Shown here: positions 53,852 through 64,000 of the stretch, one piece after another
Numbering within the stretch: the stretch's first letter is position 1
Layout: each line of letters opens with the position of its first letter
Assembly (NCBI GenBank): GCA_037178625.1
Contig: CM074137.1
Location: forward strand, 372,001 to 436,000
DNA from: Skeletonema tropicum
Lineage: Eukaryota > Bacillariophyta > Thalassiosirophyceae > Thalassiosirales > Thalassiosiraceae
DNA: 64,000 nt
Reading direction: 5' to 3'
Translations under genes and position numbers: made by a program
The notes under the pieces: generated by a model
Database searches by the model: none
Told to the model about the DNA's origin: nothing
Seen by the model: the letters and a program-made list of their open reading frames with translations, nothing else

Positions 53852-56800
53852 CTAGCGTAATGGAATTTCAAAAGGGTGAAATTTCACTACTGCAACTTTC
53901 GTGAAATTTACAGGGTGAAAGTTGCACCAATTTTGGCCAACAATGAAATTTCACAAAAATTCTGGCGCGAACGGATGGTACTGAACCAACACGTAGCACA
54001 AAAATAACCTAAGACCCTTCATTCCACCAACCACCAAACCCCAAAGAACACCACGCACCATCCAGATGATGAGTTTGTCAACTCAGCGGAGAGTAACTCT
54101 TCACCAAAATGCTGGCGACTAACAATGCAGTATTACTTATTCCTTCGTAGTAATTCAGCTTACATGCGTGTTCCTGCATTGGCATGTACCAGATGATTTT
54201 GGGCGCGGATGGCTCTTATTTTGGGTGCGGGTATGTGCACAAATCAACTTTTTGTTCACTCTGCCGTCTACCACGCTGTCATAGTTTGCCTGGCAATAAC
54301 AACAACAATTCAATAATCTTCAACAATAATGCTTTTGACATGCGCCGCCAACGCCCTTTGTGGCATGAAGAACTCCCCCCTCAACAACCCGGCTGATCAT
54401 CAGTGCATGATGTGTGAAGGACCAATTCATGGTGCCCTTTGCGGTAAACTCTACTGTGAGGAAATTGTGGGCAACCCATCCTACAAAAACCCTGCAGGGG
54501 ATCTTAATGATCATGCAAAAACACTTGCCAACTCCCATACCGCTCTCATGTGTCTTCACTGTGTCCAACACAAGCTCACCGCTGCGGCCCCAACTGCCGA
54601 TGCTGCCGTCGCTGCTGTCGATCCACCTGCCGTCGCTGCAGTCGATCCACCCGCAGCACCACCTGCTGCTGTGCCTTTTGCAGCAGCTCCGGATGCCAAA
54701 AAGCAACGAGACTCAACGCTCTATTCCCAATACGAAATCACGCCCCAACCCAATGGCAAGTTACGTATTGTATGCAAGCACTGTCCTAAGTGCAACAAGT
54801 TGCTAGCGACATTTAATGCAACAAGAGCTAGAAAACATTCTCTCCACGAATGTGAAGGGTTGACATGCCCTCACACAAGGAGACAAATCGAAGGAGGGGC
54901 TCAAGCGAATAAGAAACAAGCAACGTATCTTGCACTTCAATCCAACCCAAGTGAAACTGTTGCTGCCATGCGTAGTAATCATGGCCCCGTTGCGGTGATT
55001 GATCTACTATCCAACTCTGGGGACGTTAGTGATGTCACCAAATCCACCTCCACATCCGTTCCCCCTCGCAAGAAAACAAAGCGTGTACCATCTGCACAAA
55101 CTACTATGGAGCACACGTATGGTAAGAGCATGAACCAGGCATCTGCTGACATTGTACTCATGCACGAGGTACGAGCCATTGTCGCTCGTGGCGAGCCATT
55201 GAGTCGTCTATTGGATCCTTGGGTGCAAGCAAGCCTACACCAACGATACCCTGCCATCTTGAAGTTCATTCCAAGTGATGTTGAAACAATCTATGACAAG
55301 TATGTCATTAAAATTGATAAACAAACGACATCGGAGTTGAAATCATTTATGGCAAAAATTCCCGGACATGTAAATGTTGCGATGGATGGAGTCACTGTCT
55401 TGGGCAAACAAAAGGTACGTGATTTATGTTCTGTACAATAACTTCATTGCTTTCAATTGTCTCACTACTATTTATGTTGCCCTGCTGTATCCTCTTCTGC
55501 CTAGATCGTATACACCGTCGCGAAGAGTGACTTCTCACTCTTCCTCGAATGGAAAGATCTTGGAAGCGATAAGCATGTTACCGAAGCCGAAATAGAGGAT
55601 GCTGTGAGGGTTTGTGAAAACGTCATGAAAGAATACAATGCGAAGATTGTGAGCATTCCTGTTGATAATGCTGCAAGGCATGTTGCGGATCGAGTTGGGA
55701 AGGAACTTGAAGAAAAGTATCCAGGGATGAAGGTCATAGTTACACGCGATCCGGCTCATTGCATCGATTTGCTTATGAAAGACCTAGCCAAGACTTCAGT
55801 TATGCAACTTGTCATAAAGTATGCTAGGAAAGTCAGGGACTTCGTGAAGATTGATCGCATTGATTCTTTCCGACGCAGCGCAGCTCTAGTGGATGAGCTC
55901 GTGTTTTACTCCAAAGTTTTCTGCCCCGTGGAGACACGGATGAACCTTCTACATGACGTTGTTGTGAGCGCTCGCAAGTGTCGTGACTTTCTTCTTGTAC
56001 TTCCTGGCAAGGCGGAGTATCAAAAGTATCGTAGTGAGCGCACTGCAACAAAGCAAGCTGAGTTGGATGAGCTGATGGAGCACTTCAAGAAGGAAAATAT
56101 TTGGAAGATGTTTGATGTTGTTATTGCCTTCACGCTCCCTTTCAAGGAAGCACATTTGGCTTGTTCCCGCAAGGATATGCCACTTAGTGCTTACCCCCTC
56201 TTGGTTCAAGCGCTGCGCAATGATATTAACAAGTGTCTCACTCCCGAGTTTGATGAACTTCTTGGTCAGGGCTCAAGAGCAGAAGTTGCTGGTATGATCC
56301 GTGAACGTTTCAATATGGATGGTGTTGATCCCAGCGGACTGAAGGTTGGTTTACTCGATGAGCATCACTTGATGTGTTTCCTCTGTGACCCAAACTCTCG
56401 TGTGTGGAGGGAGTTGTTCTACCTGCAGACTAACAAGGCTGCGCTCGTAAGGAAGATGATCGAGTGGTATGTGCCTTTGGGTGAAGATGGTTCTGATGAG
56501 ATGCGGAGGAGAGTTAAAAAGGATTTTGAGGACTTTGATACTCAAAACAATGACTGGTTTCATTCTTTTGACGTTCCACTTCCATCGCTTCCATCTTTGG
56601 AACAGCTGCAACAGAACAACAAGTCTTTTAGTATCAAAAATGTGGTACAGTATGTGGAATCAACTGGTGCTATTTCTGGTCGCATCACGTGGTTTGAATG
56701 TTATGCAGGATCATCTGACTTCTATCGATTGGTTGCTAAGCCTCTAATGTCTATGGGAACTGTCGGATCGATGGATTGTGAGCGTAGGGCCAAACCTCTG

Positions 56801-57091
56801 AAGAACAGCATTCTTGTGAAGGATAGGAATAGGATGAAGGATCCAACTGGTGTTGCACTTCTTCGAGGGAAGGAAAACCTCCGTCATATCATGGATGCGA
56901 AGAAGATGCTTGGAAAGAAGCTTGCTGACAGTCTCTCTTAGAGTGATGTGTTGACTGCAGAGTGCAAAGTATTACGACTATCTCAGGATAAGCTAGAGTG
57001 AAATTTAATCCCTTGAAATTTCTGAAATTTCTGAAATTTCAACCTGCAATTTTCAACCCCCTCCAAAAATGGTGAAATTCCATTACGCTAG
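53852..57091. mobile_element. hAT-like element nested in the outer transposon
   Basis: CTAGCGTAATGGAATTTCA (53852-53870) is the exact reverse complement of 57073-57091. Subterminal GAAATTTCA-type repeats lie inside both ends. ACCCCT occurs outside both ends (53842-53847 and 57092-57097), but the left copy is offset by a few bases, so a clean 8-bp target duplication is not shown. Length 3240 bp. Confidence 0.8.
54329..56941 (+). CDS. hAT-like transposase with BED-type zinc finger, two exons
   Basis: Exon 1 is 54329-55414 and exon 2 is 55505-56941; the 90-nt intron (AAG|GTACGT ... GCCTAG|ATC) is phase 0, giving 840 residues. The N-terminus has paired Cys (CMMCEGPIHGALCG) and an Ala/Pro tract. 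A BED-like finger is at ~149 (CKHCPKCNKLL...RKHSLHEC). The catalytic region (DUF659-like) has HVNVAMDGVTVLGKQ, DNAARHVADRVGK and TRDPAHCIDLLMKD. The C-terminal hAT dimerisation segment (~760-825) reads GSMDCERRAKPLKNS. The frames are intact, so the element may be active. It lies between exact 19-bp inverted repeats. Confidence 0.85.
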
Positions 57092-57403
57092 ACCCCTCAT
57101 AACTTTGTCAATTTTTGAGTTATGGTTAAATTAGACAGCAGATTCTGAACCGCCGTTGAATTCTGCGTAGGAATATGTCTTCAAATATTTATTTACTGGC
57201 CGTTTTCGTCGATCTATAGGGAGGTGCACGATGACATGTTATTTGTGATAGCATAAGAGTTGAACTCTTATTTGTGATGGCCTCGGGGGTACGTAGGAAT
57301 AGTACACGTATTTCCCGCCAACTTTTTTGATGTCGAGTTCTTTTCACAACCATGACACACTCTTCAAATAATCAACCATACTACTAGAAAAGACAACAAT
57401 AAT

Positions 57404-60400
57404 ATGGCAGGAGGCGAGCACAACACGAGACACAGGAAACAGCGAAGGCCTGTGGTGGCCACCGCTCGTCGGCAGCGGCCTCGGCAACAGCAGCAAGCGA
57501 CTAATCCAGCTCCTGCTGTGGCACCTGCGGCTGCTGCTGCGCAACAGCCTCCTCCGGAGACACCTCCGCCTACCGATGGACGTCGTAATTTTCGTTCCGT
57601 CGTAGCCTCAATTGCAGCTGTGGTTGCATCTCCTATCCAGTTGATTGCTGGAGCATCGCCTTTTAGTCAAAGTGTCGCTGGATCCACCGTTACTGAACAG
57701 ACTGCCAGCCCGGCCGATGCTGCCGATGATGCCGACACCACACCAACACCAACTGAGAATACGCCGATCAATGATGATGAGGACGACAACGAAGCCATCT
57801 TACGACTTGCTGAGGAAGACTACAATGCAAAAGGTGACGGTGGTGATAGTGATGATGAAGGTGACGAAATAAACGAGCACAACGAATCCTTCTTGGAGCG
57901 ACAAGAAGAGAGACGCGACAACGATGACAGGGAGGACATCGACGTTCATGAAGAAGGAGAAGAATTCGTTAGAGCTGTAATTCCTGGTGCTCCAGATGGT
58001 TGGTCTCCTCCAAAAGCAGATCCCGACTACACATACATCCGACAATTTGATGCGCCGGAGTTCCCTGACAATCCTGCGAATTGGAGTCCATTTGCGTTCC
58101 AGCCGAAGTATAAGAATGGAAAGTACCTTGGCCACTTCACCCCAGGCGGTGCAAAAGTTGTTCCAGCAGATGCCAACGGAGACCGCATAGTTGATGAATG
58201 GAAGTTTTGTTACACGGATTTTGAATTAGATGACTTTGGGAGAGATTGTTACGTGAGAGGAACTGCAACAAAAGATGACTTAGCTCCGGCAGATAGGAAA
58301 GGATCTCTTGATGTGGATGTCCTCAAGAGGTATGGGATGACTCCAGAACGTGCTAAGACCGATCCACTCTTCTTCTTTCAATTACTCTTCCCCATTTGCA
58401 ATCCAAAGAAATCTGGCATTGATGATGATCGCCGAATGCCCTTCTTCACGGCGGCTACTGCGCACTCAAACACATATGCACTTGCTGAGAAGGGATGGGG
58501 TGGAGGCTACGGTCACAAGTTCACTCCAACAACAGAAACAGAGCTTGTTCATTGGAATGCTGTTCCTATTCGCAACGGAGCACGGAAGGGAGACCCGGGA
58601 TCAATTCACTTGCGCTGGATGAAGGATGATCCTGATTACGACGAATGCATTTCGAACAGCATTACGATGAGTCGCTGGTTGCAGTTGAAGTCAATTTTCA
58701 AACTCAACAACAATCTTGCAGCTCCAAAGAGAGACCAGCCAGGTTATGATCCTTGCAGCAAGTATGACTACGCGTACCAAGTCTTAACACATAATATGAA
58801 TAACTTGACCAAAACTGCAGACTTGGACTTTGGGCTCGATGAAACAACATGGGGTTACGGTGGATATTGCGGTGATGCAGGCGGAAGACTGAAAGGAAAG
58901 AAGGTCAACAAAGGTAAGTGATTCTCTCTTTAACAACTCATTTGTTGATCAAATTATTTCTAACCAAATGTCTTCTGTTGCCTTATGATGCAGGTGGGCA
59001 GACTGTGTTGATATACGATCATAGTCGTCGCTATCCACGTGCGTACTTGCATCGGCACAAGCGTAGAGAAAGGGAGCCTGGTTTTAATGCAGAAGGCCCA
59101 TCTGAGATGGTTTATCTTCTTAATAAAGTTGATGACCTAATCGTTGGTAGGAGAACTGATGCTGAGACATCATTCACTGTATCTAATGTTCAATTAGGTA
59201 TTCCTGTTACAGATTCTACTAATGGATCGACTACATTCACCCCCAAGAAAATCTACCCTATCCCTCCTCATGGCACCGCTGACAATCACTTCTCTGGTGA
59301 AAACGTGTTAGATTATGCGGGGAAGAAGGGTTTCGGCCTCACTCTTACTACTCGTCGTGATCGAATCCCAGCAAGAATCAAACAATTCTGTCACCACTTG
59401 AAGGAACAGCTGAAGGGCGTGGCTTTGCGCAGGGCAAAACAGATGAAGTATGAACAGCCGATTGTTGCGACGAAGGAAGTCGAAGCAGATCTTGAGACCG
59501 GTGATAAAGCCTATGTCAAAACCCATGTATCATTTCAGTCAACTGGGTGCACGAACATTTCTGGCGTCAATAATCTTCCGTCTGTCTCGTTGTATGTGAC
59601 GCAGAAATCGAGAGGTAGGGGTGAAATGAAGCGTGTGTGGGGCATTGAACAAAATGAAGCAAGGCAGACCTATCTCTCGTTTTATTGGGCAGTTGATAAC
59701 TTGGATCATATGATTCAAGAGGCAAGAATCCGTTTCATCTCTTGGAAGTATTGGCACGCTCCTTATTTGCACTGCATGGCAATGGTTGTAGTAGCTGCAT
59801 ATGATATGTACAAGGAATGTTGTGAAGGAAAGATTGATGCTGAATGGTACGTCCCAGAGGGACAACGCATGGACTTCCGCAAGTTCCGTCTCTTGCTGTC
59901 GGAGCAAATGCTCGAGTATGATCCAACAGATAACAAGTATCCGGGAGATGATAAGTTCCGTGTGGTAACTCAACAACCTAAAAAGAGGAGGAAGTCGCAG
60001 TCAACCGGATCAGCTTCTGTATCATCTGATGGCGTAACAGCGGAGAGTTTGAACGCTGCCAAATCCGGACGCATCTGCACAACTATCGACAAGTTTGAGA
60101 CACATTGTCAATCTATGTTTATTGTCAGCAACGCCAATCCATGCGAAGTTTGTGGCAAGAAAACTTTATGGCGATGTGGCTTATGTGGCAACAAGCCCGT
60201 TTGTGTCTTGCAAAAGAAGACTTGGAAAGGAGGGAGTTGCATTTGCAGGCTTCATAATGAGTCTTTTTTTGGTCTCACTCGGAGTGATAAAGAAGATGTG
60301 CACAATGGAAAGAAGGTCCAATGGCGTCCTCCTTCCGCCGCCACCATTCGACGCAACAAGACTTTAATTCGCAATATCAATGAGGTAGGTCAGGAAAGTT

Positions 60401-60405
60401 TGTAA
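57404..60405 (+). CDS. piggyBac-like transposase-derived protein, two exons
   Basis: Exon 1 is 57404-58913 and exon 2 is 58994-60405; the 80-nt intron (AAG|GTAAGT ... TGCAG|GTG) is phase 1, giving 973 residues. A long disordered Pro/Ala/Gln then acidic N-terminus (~1-190) precedes the conserved region. NSITMSRWLQLKSIFKLNNN, LDFGLDETTWGYGGYCG (~475-490) and YDHSRRYPRAYLHRHKR match the DDE_Tnp_1_7 (PGBD) pattern, and YLNK-type helices follow. The C-terminus has a Cys cluster (CEVCGKK, CGLCGNKPVC, CICRLHN; ~886-920) like the Cys-rich domain of piggyBac proteins. Two identical 19-bp TACGTAGGAATAGTACACG sequences (57290-57308 and 60482-60500) flank the gene in direct orientation. Confidence 0.8.
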
Positions 60406-62132
60406 GATAACAATACATAGTAGGAAACATTTCATGGTGAATATGTAGGTGTTTTGACGAAATCTAGGATATACGTAGAGTTACGTAGGAATAGTACACG
60501 GTACCTGATTGTCAAAATAAGAGTTTAACTCTTAGTTTTTGCGCCGCGCCGAAACGATAGGTGGCAGGTTGCGGCGTGCGTGCGTGACGGATGGACGTGA
60601 GGAGGTTTCGTTTCTTCGAAGATCGCATCTTTTGGTTGAAGCGCGTTTGCCTGTAGCCTGAGAACCTATTATATAACCGGCGGCGAGCAAGGCAAGCAGC
60701 AAGCGCATCGTAAGTATCATGGGTCATGGGCGTGGGCCTCTTTCTGAAGATCTGCAAAGCGGCATCCATCTTTCACTTTTTGAATCAACACATCACAGCT
60801 CAATAGCTCAAGCAGTTCAAAATGAATGACCATGGCCGATATATTCTATCTCGACTCCTACGCGGCCAATCAAGACGATAAGTGTCGTTTCGGAAAGCTC
60901 TCGAGCAGGTCTATCGATTAGGCGTGTAATCAAGTCGATTGGACGACTTTTTGTTGATCGTCTCGGTCAAAAACGGGGCAAGAAAGCTGCCGACAGCTTG
61001 GAATCCACCGTACCGCCGCAGCTGTAATATTCACAGCCGAGGTCAAAATTTGACCAAAATCCAATATGACCACCGTTGGAATCGTCTTTTCAAGCTCTAT
61101 CGATATATACCATCATTTCTATCAAACATAACAACCACTGCTCGGGCAAAGCCCTCGCGAAAAATTGACTGTTACTGCAGCGATGTCATGATGGGTTGGT
61201 ACATCATGATGTGAGATCCAAAAAAGCGACCACTTCAATAGACTTCAATGCAATAAGATCCATGACAGTTGGCACGAGCACGAGCGCACTCAACAATATA
61301 ATCAGAGCTCGGGCAAAGCCCTCGCACAACACGTTATCATCAGCTGGCCTCGACTCCGCTCGGCAAATAATAATATAGCACCACACAACAATCAATCATC
61401 ACAATGATCATTCTATTCCACCACCGCCACTACTATCATCCATTACCATCATTCCTTCATCCATTCGCCTTACGGCTCACCACTGTGGCGGTGGTGAAGT
61501 TGTTACGCAATGATCATTCCAATCCACCACCACCGCCACACACAACAGTCATTCCACCACCACCGCTGTCATCGTCACTGGATTTTCATTTGGTAGTAGT
61601 GGTGGTGGACTTGGTAGTAGCAGTCCACCACCGACACTCAATTCTCAACCGCCACCACTGCTGCTATCATACCACCACTACTACCAAATCCAGTGAGAAT
61701 GTGTCGGTGGTGGTGGTGGTGTTGCTACTACTACTCAATCCACCACCGCCGCAGATGACAACAATCTACCGCCGCCACTCCTTGGAGTGAGCCGAAGGCG
61801 AAGGAGTGTGATTGTTGTGTCGTGGTGGCGGATAATAATGACAATGTTGAATGAGCGAGTGAGCCGTTAGGCCTCCCTCATTTTACTTGGCCGAGCGGAG
61901 CGAGGCAGTGGATATTATTATTATTATGTAGTGCAGTGCCAATGATGATAATAATGACAATGACGGCCGGCGGTGGTGGTAGATGAAAAGGATGCGAGTG
62001 AGCCGTCAGGCGAAGGAGCTGTTGTTGTTGTATTTATTGAGCGAGTGCGAGCGGCAGCGAGGACGAGCAGTGTTTATTGTTCGAATCGAATCGATATCGA
62101 GAAGTAGCGCTTGAAATGACGATTCGAATGAT

Positions 62133-62594
62133 CGGCCCTCGGGGCCCCGGGTCGAAACAAGCGCAGTGAAGTGTCGATAACGGGGCCGGGAGGTGCCCAA
62201 CCCCTTATGGTCACAAATTCTCCATTTTTTTCCAAACTTTTTTCTACAGGGATCTTGGTAGGAATCAGTATAGTAGCTATTTAGTGAGAAGGTTTACCTG
62301 GGGGACACGTAGAGGCTCTGTAGACCCATACCGCTGTAGAATTTGTACTTGTTCCTACGTAGAAAGCGAGAAGTACCTGGCTTAAATGCGCTTTTTACAG
62401 AAATTGATTGGCTATATCTGTCGAGGATACCGTCATTCGCAGAAAGAAATGCAGGTATATTGTCATTATAGGTGACATGTTTCTTCATCACGAGAAATAT
62501 TCTCCCTTTGTTGTATCTGTCAATTGAAAATAATTTTGTCTTCAAGACAAATTTATTTTCCATGCAAGTTGTGAATATGGCATTGTATCGTCCA
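62133..62594. other. No gene seen
   Basis: Unassigned sequence after the end of unit copy 3. It includes a TTCCTACGTAG motif (62350-62362) and the hairpin at 62527-62559. Confidence 0.5.
62527..62559. terminator. Hairpin downstream of helicase copy 1
   Basis: 16-bp arms around one base (AAAATAATTTTGTCTT / AAGACAAATTTATTTT, one mismatch), about 35 bases 3' of the helicase stop on the minus strand. The equivalent at 63709-63741 is perfect. Could be an RNA-end signal or an element terminus; the class 'terminator' is tentative. Confidence 0.4.
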
Positions 62595-63587
62595 CTAGGA
62601 AAAATAATCGCGTGGCAATTGGTATTCTTTCTTCGCTTCTTTCCATTTTTTGTTTGGGTTGGTTATGATTTCGGTGATGCGGTTCGTCAGGTCCTCTCTA
62701 TTTTTTATTAAAGTACCACTCACTGCCTTTTGGTAAGTTGTTTTCGTCATTTCATCAAGCTTTCTTTTGTTGTATCTTGTCTTGGTTTCTTCTGCCTTGC
62801 CGTCAAGGTATTTGACCCATTTGTCCCGCTTCTTGAAGAGTTTGCAGAGTTGGCCATCTTGGTTCGTCTTGCAATTGTGTAACCGTTCTACAGACACGCT
62901 CGGCCCTGTCCAATAAATGGCACTATCCGTCGGGTGCATAACATTTTTGGAACCAAGTGTTTTGCCCCTGCTGGTAGCAACGTATCCTGTCCCAAGGCAC
63001 TGGCTTCTCTCCCAGAGCTCATCTGACGGATCTATCACCATGCGATTCCATCGATCGTCCTTGCCGAACCCGGCCTCCATGCCCTGGCAGCGGTGTATTG
63101 TGATTGCGAATGCAATTTGCAGGGGCATGAACGTGGCAGTACAGCATCCCTTGTTGCAGATGTGAGTGTAGGGTGGTATTGGCACGTGCTGAGTGGAGTG
63201 GTGGAGTGGAGTGATTGCAAATTTGTGTAAAGAGGGATGATTGATCAGTGCCATGCTATATTTCGAATTCAAGAATACATTTCTACATTCACTCACCGTT
63301 GGATTCTTTTTGTCCCAGGGTTCAATGCCTTGCCGCGGTTTGAAGTATGGGAAATCAACGACTATATACTTTGGGAGGGATTCAACACCATTTGTGTTTG
63401 GTCCTACGGAGTGCTGCTCGTCATAAACGATGCCAATCACCTTCCCAATCGCTCCAACGTACAGGCCAGAGTTCGGATCAATGTTCGCTGTCTCCAGGCA
63501 CACGTGCACACCAACGCAAACGTCTAAAGTGTACAACATCTTTTTGCCGAAGAAATGCAACTGGTACACAGTGGGATTGCCAACCAT
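62595..63587 (-). pseudogene. PIF1-like helicase C-terminal fragment, copy 1
   Basis: 330 codons, open upstream of the ATG at 63587 for about 15 more codons before homology to the rest of a helicase is lost. LDVCVGVHVCLETANID...GLYVGAIGKVIGI matches the PIF1 motif around the 'G-x-x-V-M...N...GLxNG-x-G-x-V' block. PLQIAFAITIHRCQGMEAGF matches motif VI (SH3-like region, ITIHKSQG). VATSRGKT is the usual following block. The C-terminus is Lys/Glu-rich. Walker A and B are absent, so this is a truncated gene. PIF1-type helicases act on DNA 5'->3' and also occur in Helitron-type elements. Confidence 0.75.
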
Positions 63588-63708
63588 GTTGCTCTTGAAT
63601 TGGCATCTGAGCCGTGCTACCGGTACTGACAGCCGTTTCTGACGAGAAATATTCTCCCTTTGTTGTATCCTTTATTGATTGTCGTTAATTTGTCATAATG
63701 CTCGATTG

Positions 63709-63741
63709 AAAATAAATTTGTCTTGAAGACAAATTTATTTT
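63709..63741. repeat. Perfect 16-bp-arm hairpin downstream of helicase copy 2
   Basis: AAAATAAATTTGTCTT, one base, then AAGACAAATTTATTTT. Same position relative to the gene end as in copy 1. Confidence 0.8.
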
Positions 63742-63776
63742 CCATGCAAGTTGTGAATATTGCATTGTATCGTCCA

Positions 63777-64000
63777 CTAGGCAAAATAATCGCGTGGCAA
63801 TTGGTATTCTTTCTTCGCTTCTTTCCATTTTTTGTTTGGGTTGGTTATGATTTCGGTGATGCGGTTTGTCAGGTCCTCTCTATTCTTTATTAAAGTACCA
63901 CTCACTGCCTTTTGGTAAGTCGTTTTCGTCATTTTGTCGAGCTTTCTCTTGTTGTATCTTGTCTTGGTTTCTTCTGCCTTGCCGTCAAGGTACTTGACCC
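63777..64000 (-). pseudogene. PIF1-like helicase C-terminus, copy 2, cut by the window edge
   Basis: Repeats the last ~74 codons of copy 1 (VKYLDGKAEETKTRYNKRKL, TKTTYQKAVSGTLIKNREDL, KEYQLPRDYFA) with few substitutions and ends at 63777, 1182 bp from the stop of copy 1. Whether the upstream part is complete cannot be seen. Confidence 0.75.

Larger units (their letters stand above)
53787..60557. mobile_element. Outer DNA transposon with a piggyBac-like gene, carrying a hAT-like element
   Basis: The ends are inverted repeats beginning TCGTTTCGGCGCGGC (left 53787; right end GCCGCGCCGAAACGA at 60557). Each is followed inward by an AAGAGTTTAACTCTTA palindrome; a third, slightly different palindrome lies at 57252-57270. 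TA flanks both ends. Comparison with unit copy 2 fixes the boundaries. Without the inner element it would be about 3.5 kb. A TA flank is not the TTAA expected of piggyBac, so the link between TIRs and gene is not certain. Confidence 0.75.
53261..62132. repeat. 2.48-kb repeat unit, copy 3, split by a transposon and 3' truncated
   Basis: Left part 53261-53786, right part 60558-62132. The 6.77-kb element between is described separately. Homology ends at GATTCGAATGAT (62132), so the last ~390 bp of the unit are missing and are replaced by a GC-rich palindromic segment (CGGCCCTCGGGGCCCCGGG). Confidence 0.85.

Noticed and set aside
53852..57091. Clean 8-bp hAT target duplication
   Set aside because: Only ACCCCT is shared and it is not equally adjacent to both TIRs, so I do not claim a duplication.
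1..64000. CRISPR array
   Set aside because: The tandem arrays seen (AGCACA units, TTGAGC, ATCGGC, CCCTAA) lack regular unique spacers, and the sequence is eukaryotic with spliceosomal introns.
1..64000. tRNA or rRNA genes
   Set aside because: I saw no cloverleaf with a GGTTCGAATCC-type T-loop in a proper context and no rRNA core sequence; tRNAscan-SE and Infernal would be decisive.
62480..64000. Calling the right edge a Helitron
   Set aside because: PIF1-like C-termini and hairpins alone are not enough; no Rep/HUH motif, TC start or CTRR end was found.

Overview
The window looks like nuclear DNA of a diatom, probably a centric one. The signs are intron-poor genes with short GT-AG introns of about 90-160 nt, MYND/Sel1 and BspA-type leucine-rich-repeat proteins, a LicD-type protein, TTAGGG-type telomeric repeat, and abundant non-LTR, hAT-like, piggyBac-like and PIF1-like sequences. 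The assignment is inferred from gene families; no rRNA or organelle marker is present.

Layout. 0-12 kb: an arginyl-tRNA synthetase cut by the left edge, a decayed Sel1-repeat gene, a two-exon coiled-coil gene, a segmental duplication carrying two copies and one stub of a small lineage-type gene, a hypothetical gene inside a 28-bp inverted repeat, and a frameshifted MYND/RING/Sel1 gene. 12.07-12.57 kb is a 500-N gap. 12.57-12.96 kb is (CCCTAA)n oriented like a left chromosome end; it directly truncates a non-LTR retrotransposon (12.96-17.4 kb) whose ORF1 and ORF2 overlap as TAATG. The retroelement abuts the broken tail of a BspA-type gene. 18.4-20 kb holds a frameshifted cysteine-rich anchored protein and a dead SF1 helicase fragment. 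21.67-24.62 kb is an apparently complete two-gene DNA transposon: a DDE transposase and a SWIM zinc-finger protein, divergently arranged, with 37-bp terminal inverted repeats and a GATT target duplication. 24.8-25.9 kb is an intact BspA-type gene; 29.5-30 kb a Sel1 pseudogene; 30.5-31.6 kb a two-exon LicD-like gene.

31.7-39 kb is a nest of non-autonomous inverted-repeat elements, one with an empty paralogous site in the same window. 39-42.8 kb has no supported gene but has internal direct repeats. 43.2-43.9 kb is a small element flanked by TTAA. 44.3-48.5 kb holds two convergent conserved genes: a membrane metallophosphoesterase and a membrane RING-CH/MYND protein. The 5' end of the latter is part of a 2.48-kb unit present three times to 62.1 kb. 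The third copy is split by a 6.8-kb element with a piggyBac-like gene, itself carrying a 3.2-kb hAT-like element. The right edge (62.6-64 kb) is a tandem repeat of PIF1-like helicase C-termini.

Housekeeping genes (ArgRS, phosphoesterase, RING-CH/MYND, LicD-like) are islands among repeats. Several reading frames break at homopolymers or dinucleotide runs, so some 'pseudogenes' may be assembly errors.
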